Origin: Bradyrhizobium acaciae
GTDB taxonomy: Bacteria; Pseudomonadota; Alphaproteobacteria; Rhizobiales; Xanthobacteraceae
Reading direction: 5' to 3'
NCBI RefSeq assembly: GCF_020889785.1
Contig: NZ_JACMYK010000076.1
Coordinates: forward strand, 1-34,977
DNA length: 34,977 nt
Position 1 is the stretch's first letter. Each line of letters opens with the position of its first letter. Positions 7,813 to 15,459 of this stretch are shown in pieces. Both the position numbers and the translations under genes were made by a program. The notes below the pieces were generated by a model. The model saw only the letters and a list, made by a program, of their open reading frames with translations. It was not told the DNA's origin and made no database searches.

Positions 7813-9309
7813 CTAACCCGTCTTGATCCACACTGCCTTGACGTTGAGATACTCCTCGACGTGCTGCTTGCCGGATTCGCGGCCGTAGCCGCTCATCTTG
7901 TAGCCGCCGAACGGCACCGCGGGATCCATCGCCTGATAGCAATTGACCCAGACCGAGCCGGCGCGCAGCGCCTTCGCGACCTGGTGCGCCTTGCTGACAT
8001 TGGTGGTCCAGACACCGGAGCCGAGGCCGAAGGTGGTGGCGTTGGCGCGCTTGATCAGTTCGTCCGGGTCCTTGAACGAGATCGCCGAGATCACCGGGCC
8101 GAAGATCTCCTCCTGCGCGATGCGCATGTTGTCCTGCACATTGGCAAACACGGTCGGCTGCACGAAATAGCCCTTCGACAGCGCCCCCTCGGTGAGACGG
8201 CCGCCGCCGGCCAGCGCCTTGGCGCCTTCCTTCTGGCCGAGGTCGAGATAACCGGAAACGCGGTCGAGCTGATCCTTCGACACCAGCGGGCCGATCTGGG
8301 TGTTGGGGTCGAGGCCGTTGCCGACCTGCAGCTTCTTGCCGAACTCGGCGACGCGGCCGACGAATTCGTCATAGACCTTCTGCTCGACGAACAGCCGGGT
8401 GCCGGCGCTGCAGATCTGGCCGGAATTGGCGAACACCGCCATCGCCGCGCCCGGCACCGCCGCATCGAGATCGGCGTCGGCGAACACGATGTCCGGCGAC
8501 TTGCCGCCGAGCTCGAGCGACACGCGCTTGAGGTTGCCGGCCGAGGCACGGATGATCGACTGGCCCGTGACGTGCGAGCCGGTGAAGGCGACCTTGTCGA
8601 CATCGGGATGATTGGCGAGCGCAGCACCCGCGGTCTCACCATAGCCCGGCACGACGTTGACGACGCCGGGCGGGATGCCGGCCTCCATGCAGAGCTCGCC
8701 GATGCGCAGCGAGGTCAGCGGCGATTCCTCGGCCGGCTTCAGCACCACGGTACAGCCGGTCGCGATCGCCGGGCCGATCTTCCAGATCGAGGCGGTCAGC
8801 GGCCCGTTCCAGGGGATGATGGCGCCGACCACGCCGATCGGCTCCTTCAGCGTGTAGGAGAAGATCTCGCCGGGCAGCGAGTTCTCGATGGTCTCACCGT
8901 GGATCGCGGTGGCCTGGCCCGCATAGTAGCGCAGCATGCCGAGCGCGCGCAGCCGGTTGCCGCGGGTACGGCTGATCGGCGCGCCCATGTCGAGCGTGTC
9001 GAGCTGGGACAGCTCTTCGAAATTGGCTTCAACGAGCTCGGCGAGCTTGAGCAGCATGTTCTGTCGCTCGAACGGCTTCACCTTGCTCCATGGCCCTTCG
9101 AAGGCGCGACGCGCAGCCGCAACCGCGCGGTTGATATCCTCGGCATCGCCTTCGGCGACGGTCGCGAGCAATTCACCGGTTGCGGGGTTGTGGGTTTCGA
9201 ATGTCTTGCCGGAGGCGGCATCGAGCCATTTGCCGTCGATCAGCATCTTCTTGTAGGAGCCGTCGGCATAAGGATGGCGCGTGATCGGAATAGCCTGCGA
9301 AACAGCCAT
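7813..9309 (-). CDS. NAD(P)-dependent aldehyde dehydrogenase
   Basis: A 498-residue ALDH-superfamily enzyme oxidising an aldehyde to the acid. Family signatures in order: PWNGPL (cofactor site, usually PWNFP), the FTGSHVTGQSI nucleotide-binding segment, LELGGKSPDIVFADAD with the general-base Glu, SGQICSAGTRL with the catalytic Cys, and QEEIFGPVISAI. The length is normal. The ATG at 9309 has GGGAG seven bases upstream and is preferred to the in-frame start at 9327. It resembles betaine-aldehyde, phenylacetaldehyde and other broad-specificity ALDHs; the substrate is not readable. It is divergent from an SDR dehydrogenase, so alcohol-to-aldehyde-to-acid steps could be paired, but this is inference. 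Confidence 0.94.
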   Translation of the reverse strand: MAVSQAIPITRHPYADGSYKKMLIDGKWLDAASGKTFETHNPATGELLATVAEGDAEDINRAVAAARRAFEGPWSKVKPFERQNMLLKLAELVEANFEELSQLDTLDMGAPISRTRGNRLRALGMLRYYAGQATAIHGETIENSLPGEIFSYTLKEPIGVVGAIIPWNGPLTASIWKIGPAIATGCTVVLKPAEESPLTSLRIGELCMEAGIPPGVVNVVPGYGETAGAALANHPDVDKVAFTGSHVTGQSIIRASAGNLKRVSLELGGKSPDIVFADADLDAAVPGAAMAVFANSGQICSAGTRLFVEQKVYDEFVGRVAEFGKKLQVGNGLDPNTQIGPLVSKDQLDRVSGYLDLGQKEGAKALAGGGRLTEGALSKGYFVQPTVFANVQDNMRIAQEEIFGPVISAISFKDPDELIKRANATTFGLGSGVWTTNVSKAHQVAKALRAGSVWVNCYQAMDPAVPFGGYKMSGYGRESGKQHVEEYLNVKAVWIKTG

Positions 9310-9481
9310 GTTTGCACTCCCTGTCAAATTGTCGGCTGAGGTGTTTTGGAAGCGTTATATCGGCAATTCTACAGCGCAGGCGCGAAACCGTAAAGCCGAG
9401 CGTTGTCGAGGATGACGCGCATGAAAACCTCCCATGCGCCTGCGTTGTGCGTGCAGTATGATAAATAGGGGTTCTCTTGTT

Positions 9482-9530
9482 TGACGCGTTTTCTTCACGC
9501 GAACCGGGAACCACTTCGCTTGAAAACGCT
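9482..9530. repeat. 49-base AAGTGG-ACCGGTT palindromic repeat, copy 1
   Basis: TGACGCGTTTTCTTCACGCG through CTTGAAAACGCT. It is the reverse complement, with few mismatches, of 11219-11267, and has the same length. It lies upstream of the SDR gene in the divergent gap. Confidence 0.8.
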
Positions 9531-9568
9531 ATGCTGACCTCAGCCACAGATCTGTCCGGAGAGCGACG

Positions 9569-10420
9569 ATGCCCCACCCCGTGATATCAGCCAATCATGT
9601 TGCCGTGATCACCGGAGGCGCATCCGGCATCGGGCTTGCCGCCGCGACGCGGTTTGCCGAAGCCGGCATGAAGGTCTGCATCGCCGATCTCGGCGATGAC
9701 AGGCTGCGAGCGGCTGCGGCAAAACTGTCATCTGCCGCACCCGGCGGCGCGGATGACATCATGACGGCTGCGGTCGACGTCAGTCGGGCCGACGAGGTCG
9801 CAAATCTCGAGGCCGCCGTCGCTTCGAGGTTCGGCGGCACCGACATCCTGATGAACAATGCCGGCATCCAGCCCGGCAGCGCGATGTTCGGTCCCGCGGA
9901 CAATTGGCAGCGCATCCTCGGCGTCAATCTCTGGGGCGTGATCAACGGCACGCAGGCCTTTGCCCCCAACATGATCAAGCGCGGCCGGCCGGGGCTGATC
10001 ATCAATACCGGCTCCGAGCAGGGCATTACCACGCCGCCGGGCGATCCCGCCTACAACGTCTCCAAGGCCGGCGTGAAGGCGTTCACCGAAGCGCTCCAAC
10101 ATGAATTGCGCAACACCGACGGCTGCAAGATCGCGGCCCATCTGTTGATCCCGGGCTTCGTCTTCACCGGGCTCACCGCGCGCGGCCGCACCGAGAAGCC
10201 GGCCGGCGCCTGGACATCCGAGCAGACCGTCGACTTCATGATCCAACGCCTCAATGCCGGAGACTTCTATATCCTCTGCCCCGACAACGACGTGCCGCGC
10301 GCGCTCGACGAACGCCGCATCCTGTGGGCCGCCGGCGACATCGTCGAGAACCGCCCGCCGCTGTCACGCTGGCATCCGGATTTCGGCGATGCGTTCGCGG
10401 CGTTCGTGAAGGGGAAGTGA
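9569..10420 (+). CDS. SDR family NAD(P)-dependent oxidoreductase
   Basis: A 283-residue classical short-chain dehydrogenase/reductase. It shows the TGGASGIG nucleotide-binding loop near residue 15, an acidic residue ending the second strand (CIADLG, favouring NAD(H)), the NNAG motif, a TGSEQG segment carrying the catalytic Ser, and the YNVSK catalytic Tyr/Lys pair. The C-terminus is longer than the minimal 250-residue SDR and contains FYILCPDNDVPRALDERR, a tail seen in a subset of proteobacterial SDRs. The ATG at 9569 follows GGAG at a spacing of eight. The substrate alcohol or ketone is unknown. It is divergent from the aldehyde dehydrogenase across 259 bases. Confidence 0.94.
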   Translation: MPHPVISANHVAVITGGASGIGLAAATRFAEAGMKVCIADLGDDRLRAAAAKLSSAAPGGADDIMTAAVDVSRADEVANLEAAVASRFGGTDILMNNAGIQPGSAMFGPADNWQRILGVNLWGVINGTQAFAPNMIKRGRPGLIINTGSEQGITTPPGDPAYNVSKAGVKAFTEALQHELRNTDGCKIAAHLLIPGFVFTGLTARGRTEKPAGAWTSEQTVDFMIQRLNAGDFYILCPDNDVPRALDERRILWAAGDIVENRPPLSRWHPDFGDAFAAFVKGK

Positions 10421-10461
10421 ATTCGCAGGGTAAGGCTAACTCACCTTTCCCCATTCGTGCT

Positions 10462-10564
10462 GTCATCGCCAGGCTCAACCGGGCGATCCAGCATTCCAGA
10501 GACTTCAGTGCTTGAACCGAGGGGCCGCGGCGTACTGGATGCCCCGCATGAAGCGGGGCATGAC
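10462..10564. repeat. Palindromic repeat, GTCATCGCCCGGCTC family, copy 2
   Basis: Bounded by GTCATCGCCAGGCTCAACCG and a GCCCCGCATGAAGCGGGGCATGAC hairpin whose stem is GCCCCGC/GCGGGGC. The interior is inverted relative to 7586-7687. Confidence 0.8.
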
Positions 10565-10790
10565 AGCGGAATAAATGGCGGACAGGCCGGATCGGTCGAC
10601 TGCTCGATCACCCATGAATCCAGCGGTGAGGCATAGCGCAGGCTCCGATCGCCGAAACGGGTCTGCAACGCCTTGCTGATCAGCCCGGGCAGCGTCATGA
10701 CCAGCGCACTCGATTTGGTTGATCGACAGGCAGATGGTTGGCCCAAATGGTGGGGTACGCTTCGCCAACTCACCGTACAAAGCGATCACC
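10565..10790. other. Unassigned gene-free stretch, possible coding remnant
   Basis: This lies between two repeat elements. The minus strand has an open frame reading LPGLISKALQTRFGDRSLRY and then ASPLDSWVIEQSTDPACPPF, with plausible codon bias but no start, no recognisable family and an end inside the repeat at 10462-10564. It may be the tail of a decayed gene. I cannot assign it. Confidence 0.25.
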
Positions 10791-10893
10791 GTCATCCTGA
10801 GGAGCGCGCTCTTGCGCGCGTCTCGAAGGATGCACGGCCCGGCCGGTGGCCGTCGATCCTTCGAGGCGCCGCTTCGCGGCTCCTCAGGATGAC
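10791..10893. repeat. Palindromic repeat, GTCATCCTGAGGAG family, copy 2
   Basis: GTCATCCTGAGGAGCGCGCT through GCTCCTCAGGATGAC. The central 40 bases are an exact reverse complement of the centre of 3161-3258. It sits just downstream of the zinc-ribbon gene stop. Confidence 0.85.
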
Positions 10894-10915
10894 GGAACAA
10901 CAGTAGGGGCTCGTC

Positions 10916-11122
10916 TTACAGCGTTTCCTGCTTGTGGTCGCAGTTCTTGCAGGTGAACTTGACGCGGGACTGGCCCTTCTCCGCCTGCACCCGGTTCGGC
11001 GCGCCGCACTTGCCGCAGACCGCCTCGATCCGGGTGGTGCCCTGCTTGATGACCAGGTTCCGCTTTTCCATGGTCTCGCGGATCAGGCGCTCGGCCTCTT
11101 CGCGCAACGATTGCTTCGACAT
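10916..11122 (-). CDS. Small zinc-ribbon protein
   Basis: A 68-residue protein with a helical, charged N-terminal half (SLREEAERLIRETMEKRNLV) and a C-terminal zinc ribbon made of two CxxC knuckles, CGKC and CKNC, separated by about 18 residues. Such proteins are often RNA-, DNA- or protein-binding adaptors; no specific role can be assigned. The start is uncertain: ATG codons at 11125 and 11122 are consecutive, and a GTG lies at 11131. GGTGGGG directly precedes the ATG pair, favouring the second ATG by spacing. It stands alone, between a repeat element downstream and a gap upstream. Confidence 0.7.
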   Translation of the reverse strand: MSKQSLREEAERLIRETMEKRNLVIKQGTTRIEAVCGKCGAPNRVQAEKGQSRVKFTCKNCDHKQETL

Positions 11123-11218
11123 CATCCCCACCGGTCATTGGTTAGCGGGCGGCGTCATAGCACGACCCCGTGAAGCTTTGACAGCTTGTATCGCGCTCTT
11201 TTTGTGAGCGCATCCTAG

Positions 11219-11267
11219 AGCGTTTTCGAGCGAAGTGGATACCGGTTCGCTTGAAGAAAACGCGTCA
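11219..11267. repeat. 49-base AAGTGG-ACCGGTT palindromic repeat, copy 2
   Basis: AGCGTTTTCGAGCGAAGTGG through AAGAAAACGCGTCA. It lies eleven bases beyond the stop of the last gene of the E1/nitroreductase operon, so it may end that transcript. Pairing of GCGTTTTC with GAAAACGC closes the stem. Confidence 0.8.
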
Positions 11268-11277
11268 AGACAGAAAT

Positions 11278-12273
11278 CTAGATGATGAGCTGATCGACCG
11301 GCAGCCGGAAATGGCGAGGTTTCAACGGTTTTGATGGCCGGCCGACACGGAACACGTTGACCAGGCGCAGGTCGGCGTCGACCTTGCCGAGCTTTCGCAG
11401 CCGATCGTTGAACTCAGGATGGTCTTCCAGCGCCGAGATCGGACAGGCCGCGAAACCGGCACGATCGATCTCCAGCCAGCTGCGGTAGAAATGCCGTCCG
11501 GTCGTGAGTGGATCCTCACCGACCGGACGGCAAAACAGGATGATCGCCGATGCCGAGGCGGTCTTGGCGCTGTCGGCGAGCAGCAATGCCGCGAGGCCGA
11601 GACGATCCAGCGGCTTGAACAGCCCGCCGAGCACGAAACCGGCGGCGGTGGCCTCAATTGCATTCATGGCCAGTGCGTCGCGGTTGAGACCGTCAAGCAG
11701 ATAGTGCGGATGACCGGGCGACAGCCGCATCCATGCGAGCAGTTCGGCCCGGTAGTCGTCGCCGCGGACAAAGGAGAACTCGGCCTGGTCGGCCCACCCG
11801 GCGATATCGGCAATCGTCCGGCGATGACTGATGCAGATCAAATCGTCACGTGCGATGGCAAGCTGCACCAGTGATGTGCCGTCATCCGGCGACGCCGCAA
11901 ACTTGCCGCGCCATGACATGCGGCTCGCCACATGGCCGGCCAACGGGTCGGGCGCGACACCTTGCCTGATCGCAAAGCTGCAGAGCGCGGCAAACTGCGC
12001 CGACAGTTGCTGCTCGATCGTCGTCATCGCCGTGATCGCCAGGCCGCGGCGGTTGAGCGCGAGGCTCATGCCCTCCAGCGCCGCGCCGTGCGACACCAGA
12101 ACATCGTGCCCCGCGGGGTCGGCGACCGGCGCGCGCACGCTGACGTCGTCGACCAGCGCCAGCCGCCCATCGCCGAGCAGCCTCCAGCGCGTCGGCTGGA
12201 TATTGTGGACGCTCGGCGCCAGCCGCGCCTCCGCGACCAGCTCGCGCAGCAGATCCGGCGTCAGCGCGCTCAT
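11278..12273 (-). CDS. Nitroreductase-fold flavoprotein, fifth gene of E1/GNAT operon
   Basis: A 331-residue nitroreductase-superfamily protein, expected to bind FMN. The N-terminal ARLAPSVHNIQPTRW segment (about 16-30) is the classical flavin phosphate and isoalloxazine-contacting motif (APSxxNxQPW). A later FVLGGLFKPLDRLGLAALLLADS region and FCRPVGEDPLTTGRHFYRSW complete the fold. It is longer than stand-alone nitroreductases (about 200) and resembles the C-terminal half of mycobacterial Rv1355c/MoeY-type proteins, which fuse a ThiF domain to a nitroreductase domain. That comparison is from memory. Its ATG overlaps the stop of the preceding gene as ATGA at 12270-12273, indicating translational coupling. 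The probable role is oxidation or reduction of the product made by the operon; the substrate is unknown. Confidence 0.85.
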   Translation of the reverse strand: MSALTPDLLRELVAEARLAPSVHNIQPTRWRLLGDGRLALVDDVSVRAPVADPAGHDVLVSHGAALEGMSLALNRRGLAITAMTTIEQQLSAQFAALCSFAIRQGVAPDPLAGHVASRMSWRGKFAASPDDGTSLVQLAIARDDLICISHRRTIADIAGWADQAEFSFVRGDDYRAELLAWMRLSPGHPHYLLDGLNRDALAMNAIEATAAGFVLGGLFKPLDRLGLAALLLADSAKTASASAIILFCRPVGEDPLTTGRHFYRSWLEIDRAGFAACPISALEDHPEFNDRLRKLGKVDADLRLVNVFRVGRPSKPLKPRHFRLPVDQLII

Positions 12274-13391
12274 GCCGCGGCCAGCCGCTTGGTGAACAGG
12301 TGCAGCCGGTGCAGCGGCGTGGCGCCGGCCTTCTCGACCTGGCGCAGCGACGGGCCGTTGATATCTGCGATCCAGGTGCCGCCGAGCGTGCGATAGCCGG
12401 CCTCCTGCAACGCCAGCGCAGTGCGGTAGAGCATCGCGCCGTTGAGGCCGCGATTGTGCAGGTCGCGACAGACCGACTGATAGATCAGCACGGCGCGCGC
12501 GTTCAGCATGCGGTGCTTCACGAACTTGAAGGGCGCCGTCAACCCGACCCGGCCGCCGATCGCCTTGATCAGCGGATTGAGGTCGGGGATCGCGATGATC
12601 GCGCCGGCGGGGCGGCCGCGGTGGTAGACCACCGTGGAAATCCGCTTGTCGATGATCCACATCATGTCGCCGGCCTGGAACAGATATTCGGCCGCGGTCG
12701 GCGGCACGAACATCGGGTTGTCGGCAAAGCCGTCGTTCAGGATCAGCCGCGCATCCTCCAGCCGCACCTTGAAGGCGGAGCGCTTGATCGGCTGCCAGAC
12801 GAAGTCCTTGTCGGCCAGCACCGCGCGCTGCTTGTCGCCGAGCAGTTGCTCCGGCTTGCCGCCGTCGAGCGCGATCTCGAACGTCGTCATCGGGAATGTC
12901 GGCGTATAGCCGGCGCGTTCGAGATGCTGCGCGATGTGCGGTGGCGACCACATCATGTCGGTGAACGGCGCATGGTCGAAGCCGTCGGTCATGACGCCGA
13001 TCTGCTGCATCGCCGTGAGATTGAAATTGCCGGCGATGCGGCTCATGCCGCGCGCCGACAGCCATTGCTCGGCGGCGCGCAGCAGCGCATCGGCGACTTC
13101 AACGTCGTCGATACAGTCGAAGAAGCCGAACGCGCCGTGACGCGTGCCGTGCTTGCGGTTGGAGGCATCGTGAATCGAGGCGGCGATACGGCCGACCGGC
13201 TTTCCGTCGCGATGCGCGGAAAACAGCGCATAGCGGCCATGGCCTTCGGTGATGAACGGGTTCTTCGCGGGATCGAACATCCGGTCGAAGTCGCTCCACA
13301 GCGGCGGCACGTACAGGCTGTCGGGCCCGTAGGCATTGAGGGCGGCGTCGAATGCCGATTTGCGGTCGCCCTCCCGGATCTCGAGATTCAT
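12270..13391 (-). CDS. GNAT-like protein of the YghO type, fourth gene of E1/GNAT operon
   Basis: A 373-residue protein resembling the large YghO-like GNAT family. Family-type segments are the N-terminal YVPPLWSDFDRMFDPAKNPF, VGRIAASIHD, HGAFGFFDCIDDVEVADALL with EQWLSARGMSRIAGNFN, and the DGFDHAPFTDMMWSPPHI block. These proteins have a degenerate acetyltransferase fold; biochemical activity is largely unproven, so acyl transfer is an inference. The N-terminus follows the family. Both ends overlap neighbouring genes by ATGA (13388-13391 and 12270-12273), placing it between the membrane protein and the nitroreductase. The tail (TPLHRLHLFTKRL) also fits the family. It probably modifies or acylates the pathway substrate. 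Confidence 0.82.
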   Translation of the reverse strand: MNLEIREGDRKSAFDAALNAYGPDSLYVPPLWSDFDRMFDPAKNPFITEGHGRYALFSAHRDGKPVGRIAASIHDASNRKHGTRHGAFGFFDCIDDVEVADALLRAAEQWLSARGMSRIAGNFNLTAMQQIGVMTDGFDHAPFTDMMWSPPHIAQHLERAGYTPTFPMTTFEIALDGGKPEQLLGDKQRAVLADKDFVWQPIKRSAFKVRLEDARLILNDGFADNPMFVPPTAAEYLFQAGDMMWIIDKRISTVVYHRGRPAGAIIAIPDLNPLIKAIGGRVGLTAPFKFVKHRMLNARAVLIYQSVCRDLHNRGLNGAMLYRTALALQEAGYRTLGGTWIADINGPSLRQVEKAGATPLHRLHLFTKRLAAA

Positions 13392-14587
13392 TTGGCCTCC
13401 GGGGTCAACGCCAACAGCCGGCGCACCAGCGCCAGCGCGGTCTCGGTGGCGGGATCGGCCGCGGTCACGGGTACGGCGAGCACAATGAGGTCGAGTGGAT
13501 CATGCGCGAGCACGATGACATGGGAGGCGTTGTTGGCAGTCATCAACGAGACTATGCGTTCGGCGGCCGGATCAGTCAGCGGCAGCCCCCACGGCGCATC
13601 GGACCGACGCAGCACGCGGCGCGTCGACAGGAAATCTCGCAACAGCGGCGGATCGTAGAGCGCAAGCTCGCTCTCGCGAAAACGCCGCGCGCTTTCAAAG
13701 ATCGGATGCCGCGCCAGTTCGGCGATCAGCTGCTCGCGGGTCTGCGCCGGCGACACCGCAACCGAATTGAGCACGCCGGGCTCCTGCGATTCGAACAGCG
13801 CCCGCAGCGCGTCCGTCATCAGCCCGATGGTCAGCACGCCCGCGATCGCAACCGCGACGAACCGGACCATTTGCGCGGCGTCGACATCGGGCGCCATGAA
13901 GGCGGCGGCAAGGCCCAGCAGGCCGGAGGAGATCAGCCGCAGCGCCATCATCGCAAGCCCGTGCCGGCGCGTCTCGGCGCCGCCACCGGCGATCAGCATC
14001 ACGGTCACCGTCAGCAGCGCACCCAGCGCGCCGAGCCGGACCGGAATGTCCGGGAATAGCGTGCGGAAGTCGGTGAGGATGAACGGGATCACCACCAGCG
14101 CGCCGACCGCCATGCGGCCGATGCTGCGGTTCTCCGAGGCCATCAGCGCGGCGCGGTCGCGCGTCGCCAGCAGCAGCGCGCAGGTGGCGAAGGCCAGCAG
14201 CTGGAACAGCGCCAGCGTGATCGCATAGGGCATCACGAAACGTTGCAGCCCGAATGTGCCGCCGAGGCCGAGCAGGATGGCGCCGCTGAGCGCCGCGATC
14301 TTGACCGCGCGCGGCGCATGCCGCCGCAGGATGCCTTCGGTGACGATCAGCGCGCCGAGCGGGATCAGCGCGGCCGGGATCACCGAGAGGCGATCGAGCA
14401 CAAAGCTTCCGCTCCACCACGCCAGGCCACGGTCGAGAAACAAGAGCGCGATGACACCGAGCGCCAGCAGCAGGCGGCGGGTCAGCGGGCTCTTCGGATC
14501 ACGCCGATAGAGCGTCATCATCGCCACCGCGACGCCGATGGCGCCGCAGAGATTGACGATGGAATCGGCGATCACCCCGGAGGTCAT
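13388..14587 (-). CDS. Polytopic membrane protein of unknown function, third gene of E1/GNAT operon
   Basis: A 399-residue protein with about eight or nine hydrophobic segments (roughly 8-26, 38-58, 66-86, 95-112, 119-141, 158-173, 183-201, 213-232, 240-258), followed by a soluble C-terminal domain of about 135 residues, probably cytoplasmic. The membrane part looks like the multi-helix sensor modules found at the N-terminus of some bacterial signalling proteins. The tail has no kinase, cyclase or protease motif I can recognise; ALYDPPLLRDFLSTRRVLRR is its most distinctive segment. No transporter motif is evident. ATGA overlaps join it to the E1 gene upstream and the YghO-like gene downstream. 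It could sense, anchor or export the pathway product; I cannot choose between these. Confidence 0.8.
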   Translation of the reverse strand: MTSGVIADSIVNLCGAIGVAVAMMTLYRRDPKSPLTRRLLLALGVIALLFLDRGLAWWSGSFVLDRLSVIPAALIPLGALIVTEGILRRHAPRAVKIAALSGAILLGLGGTFGLQRFVMPYAITLALFQLLAFATCALLLATRDRAALMASENRSIGRMAVGALVVIPFILTDFRTLFPDIPVRLGALGALLTVTVMLIAGGGAETRRHGLAMMALRLISSGLLGLAAAFMAPDVDAAQMVRFVAVAIAGVLTIGLMTDALRALFESQEPGVLNSVAVSPAQTREQLIAELARHPIFESARRFRESELALYDPPLLRDFLSTRRVLRRSDAPWGLPLTDPAAERIVSLMTANNASHVIVLAHDPLDLIVLAVPVTAADPATETALALVRRLLALTPEAK

Positions 14588-15459
14588 TTGCGGCCCGTCA
14601 ATTCGTCGATGGCCCGCCGCACCAGCGGACGTATCAGGGCCGCGACCAGCGGGTTGCGCGGTTTCTCGATCGCCGGCCGATGCGGGTTGAGGAACCAGCC
14701 GCGGCAGTCGGTGCCGGAGGTACGGCCGAGGATCAGCGCGACCGCCTCATAGGCCATCAGCATGCCGGTCGAGATCACCATCGGCGCAAACGACATCCGG
14801 CTGCGGCGACCGGCCGCGACTTCGCCGGCGATCGTGAGGTCGACATAGTTGCGCGAGGAGGAATGCAGCATCACGTGCTCGATCTCTGCACGCATCGCGG
14901 CGCGGCGGTCGTCGTCGGTGATGGCAGTCCAATCCTTGCCGAGCGTGGGGAAGCCGAGGCGCTGCTCGGGCCTGGGATCGTTCGGGCGGACCACGATCAC
15001 CGACGGCAACGGCGACATATAGGCGTCGATCACGGTTGAATCCGCGCGCTTGGCAGTCCGGTACAAATGCACGCCGGCGGCGATATCGTCCATGCCGTTG
15101 ACGATCACAGGGCAGCGCGCGGCAATTCCGGCGAGCTCGCTGGTCCAGTTCTCGCCGAGCACCTCGATCTCGATGGTCGGATTGATACGTTTGGCGGCTT
15201 CGGCGGCGACCGCCGCCTTCTCGCGGCCGACCTCGTCGGCAAAGGCGAACACCTGACGGTTGAGGTTGGAGACCTCGAAGCGATCGATATCGGCAATCAC
15301 GAACTTGCCGACACCGGCGCGCGCCAGCGCCATGAAGGCCGCACCGCCCATGCCGCCGACGCCGCAGACGAACACCCGCGCCTGGCGCAACAGCTGCTGC
15401 TCGTGCTCGTCGATGAAGCCGATGTTGCGGCCGGTGAAGGAGTAATAATCGAAATTCAT
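14584..15459 (-). CDS. E1-like ThiF/MoeB/HesA family adenylyltransferase, second gene of operon
   Basis: A 291-residue E1-superfamily protein, expected to use ATP to adenylate a carboxylate, classically the C-terminus of a ubiquitin-like protein or peptide. Visible motifs: the GVGGMG nucleotide loop (33-38), DID (57-59), SNLNRQ (64-69, the E1 RQ motif), conserved K81 in VGREK, and the NGMDD acidic pair (D124/D125). There are only three cysteines (C32, C116, C252), none in the usual crossover-loop position, and no paired CxxC zinc knuckles, so thioester or persulfide chemistry of the MoeB/ThiF type is not supported. No ubiquitin-like or ThiS-like partner gene is nearby. The ATG at 15459 overlaps the upstream stop (ATGA), and the stop overlaps the membrane-protein start. 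Confidence 0.9.
   Translation of the reverse strand: MNFDYYSFTGRNIGFIDEHEQQLLRQARVFVCGVGGMGGAAFMALARAGVGKFVIADIDRFEVSNLNRQVFAFADEVGREKAAVAAEAAKRINPTIEIEVLGENWTSELAGIAARCPVIVNGMDDIAAGVHLYRTAKRADSTVIDAYMSPLPSVIVVRPNDPRPEQRLGFPTLGKDWTAITDDDRRAAMRAEIEHVMLHSSSRNYVDLTIAGEVAAGRRSRMSFAPMVISTGMLMAYEAVALILGRTSGTDCRGWFLNPHRPAIEKPRNPLVAALIRPLVRRAIDELTGRK

Noticed and set aside
11278..13065. A single 595-codon frame joining the nitroreductase to upstream sequence
   Set aside because: The N-terminal part is the out-of-frame reading of the YghO-like gene; nitroreductase homology begins at the ATG at 12273, which overlaps the upstream stop.
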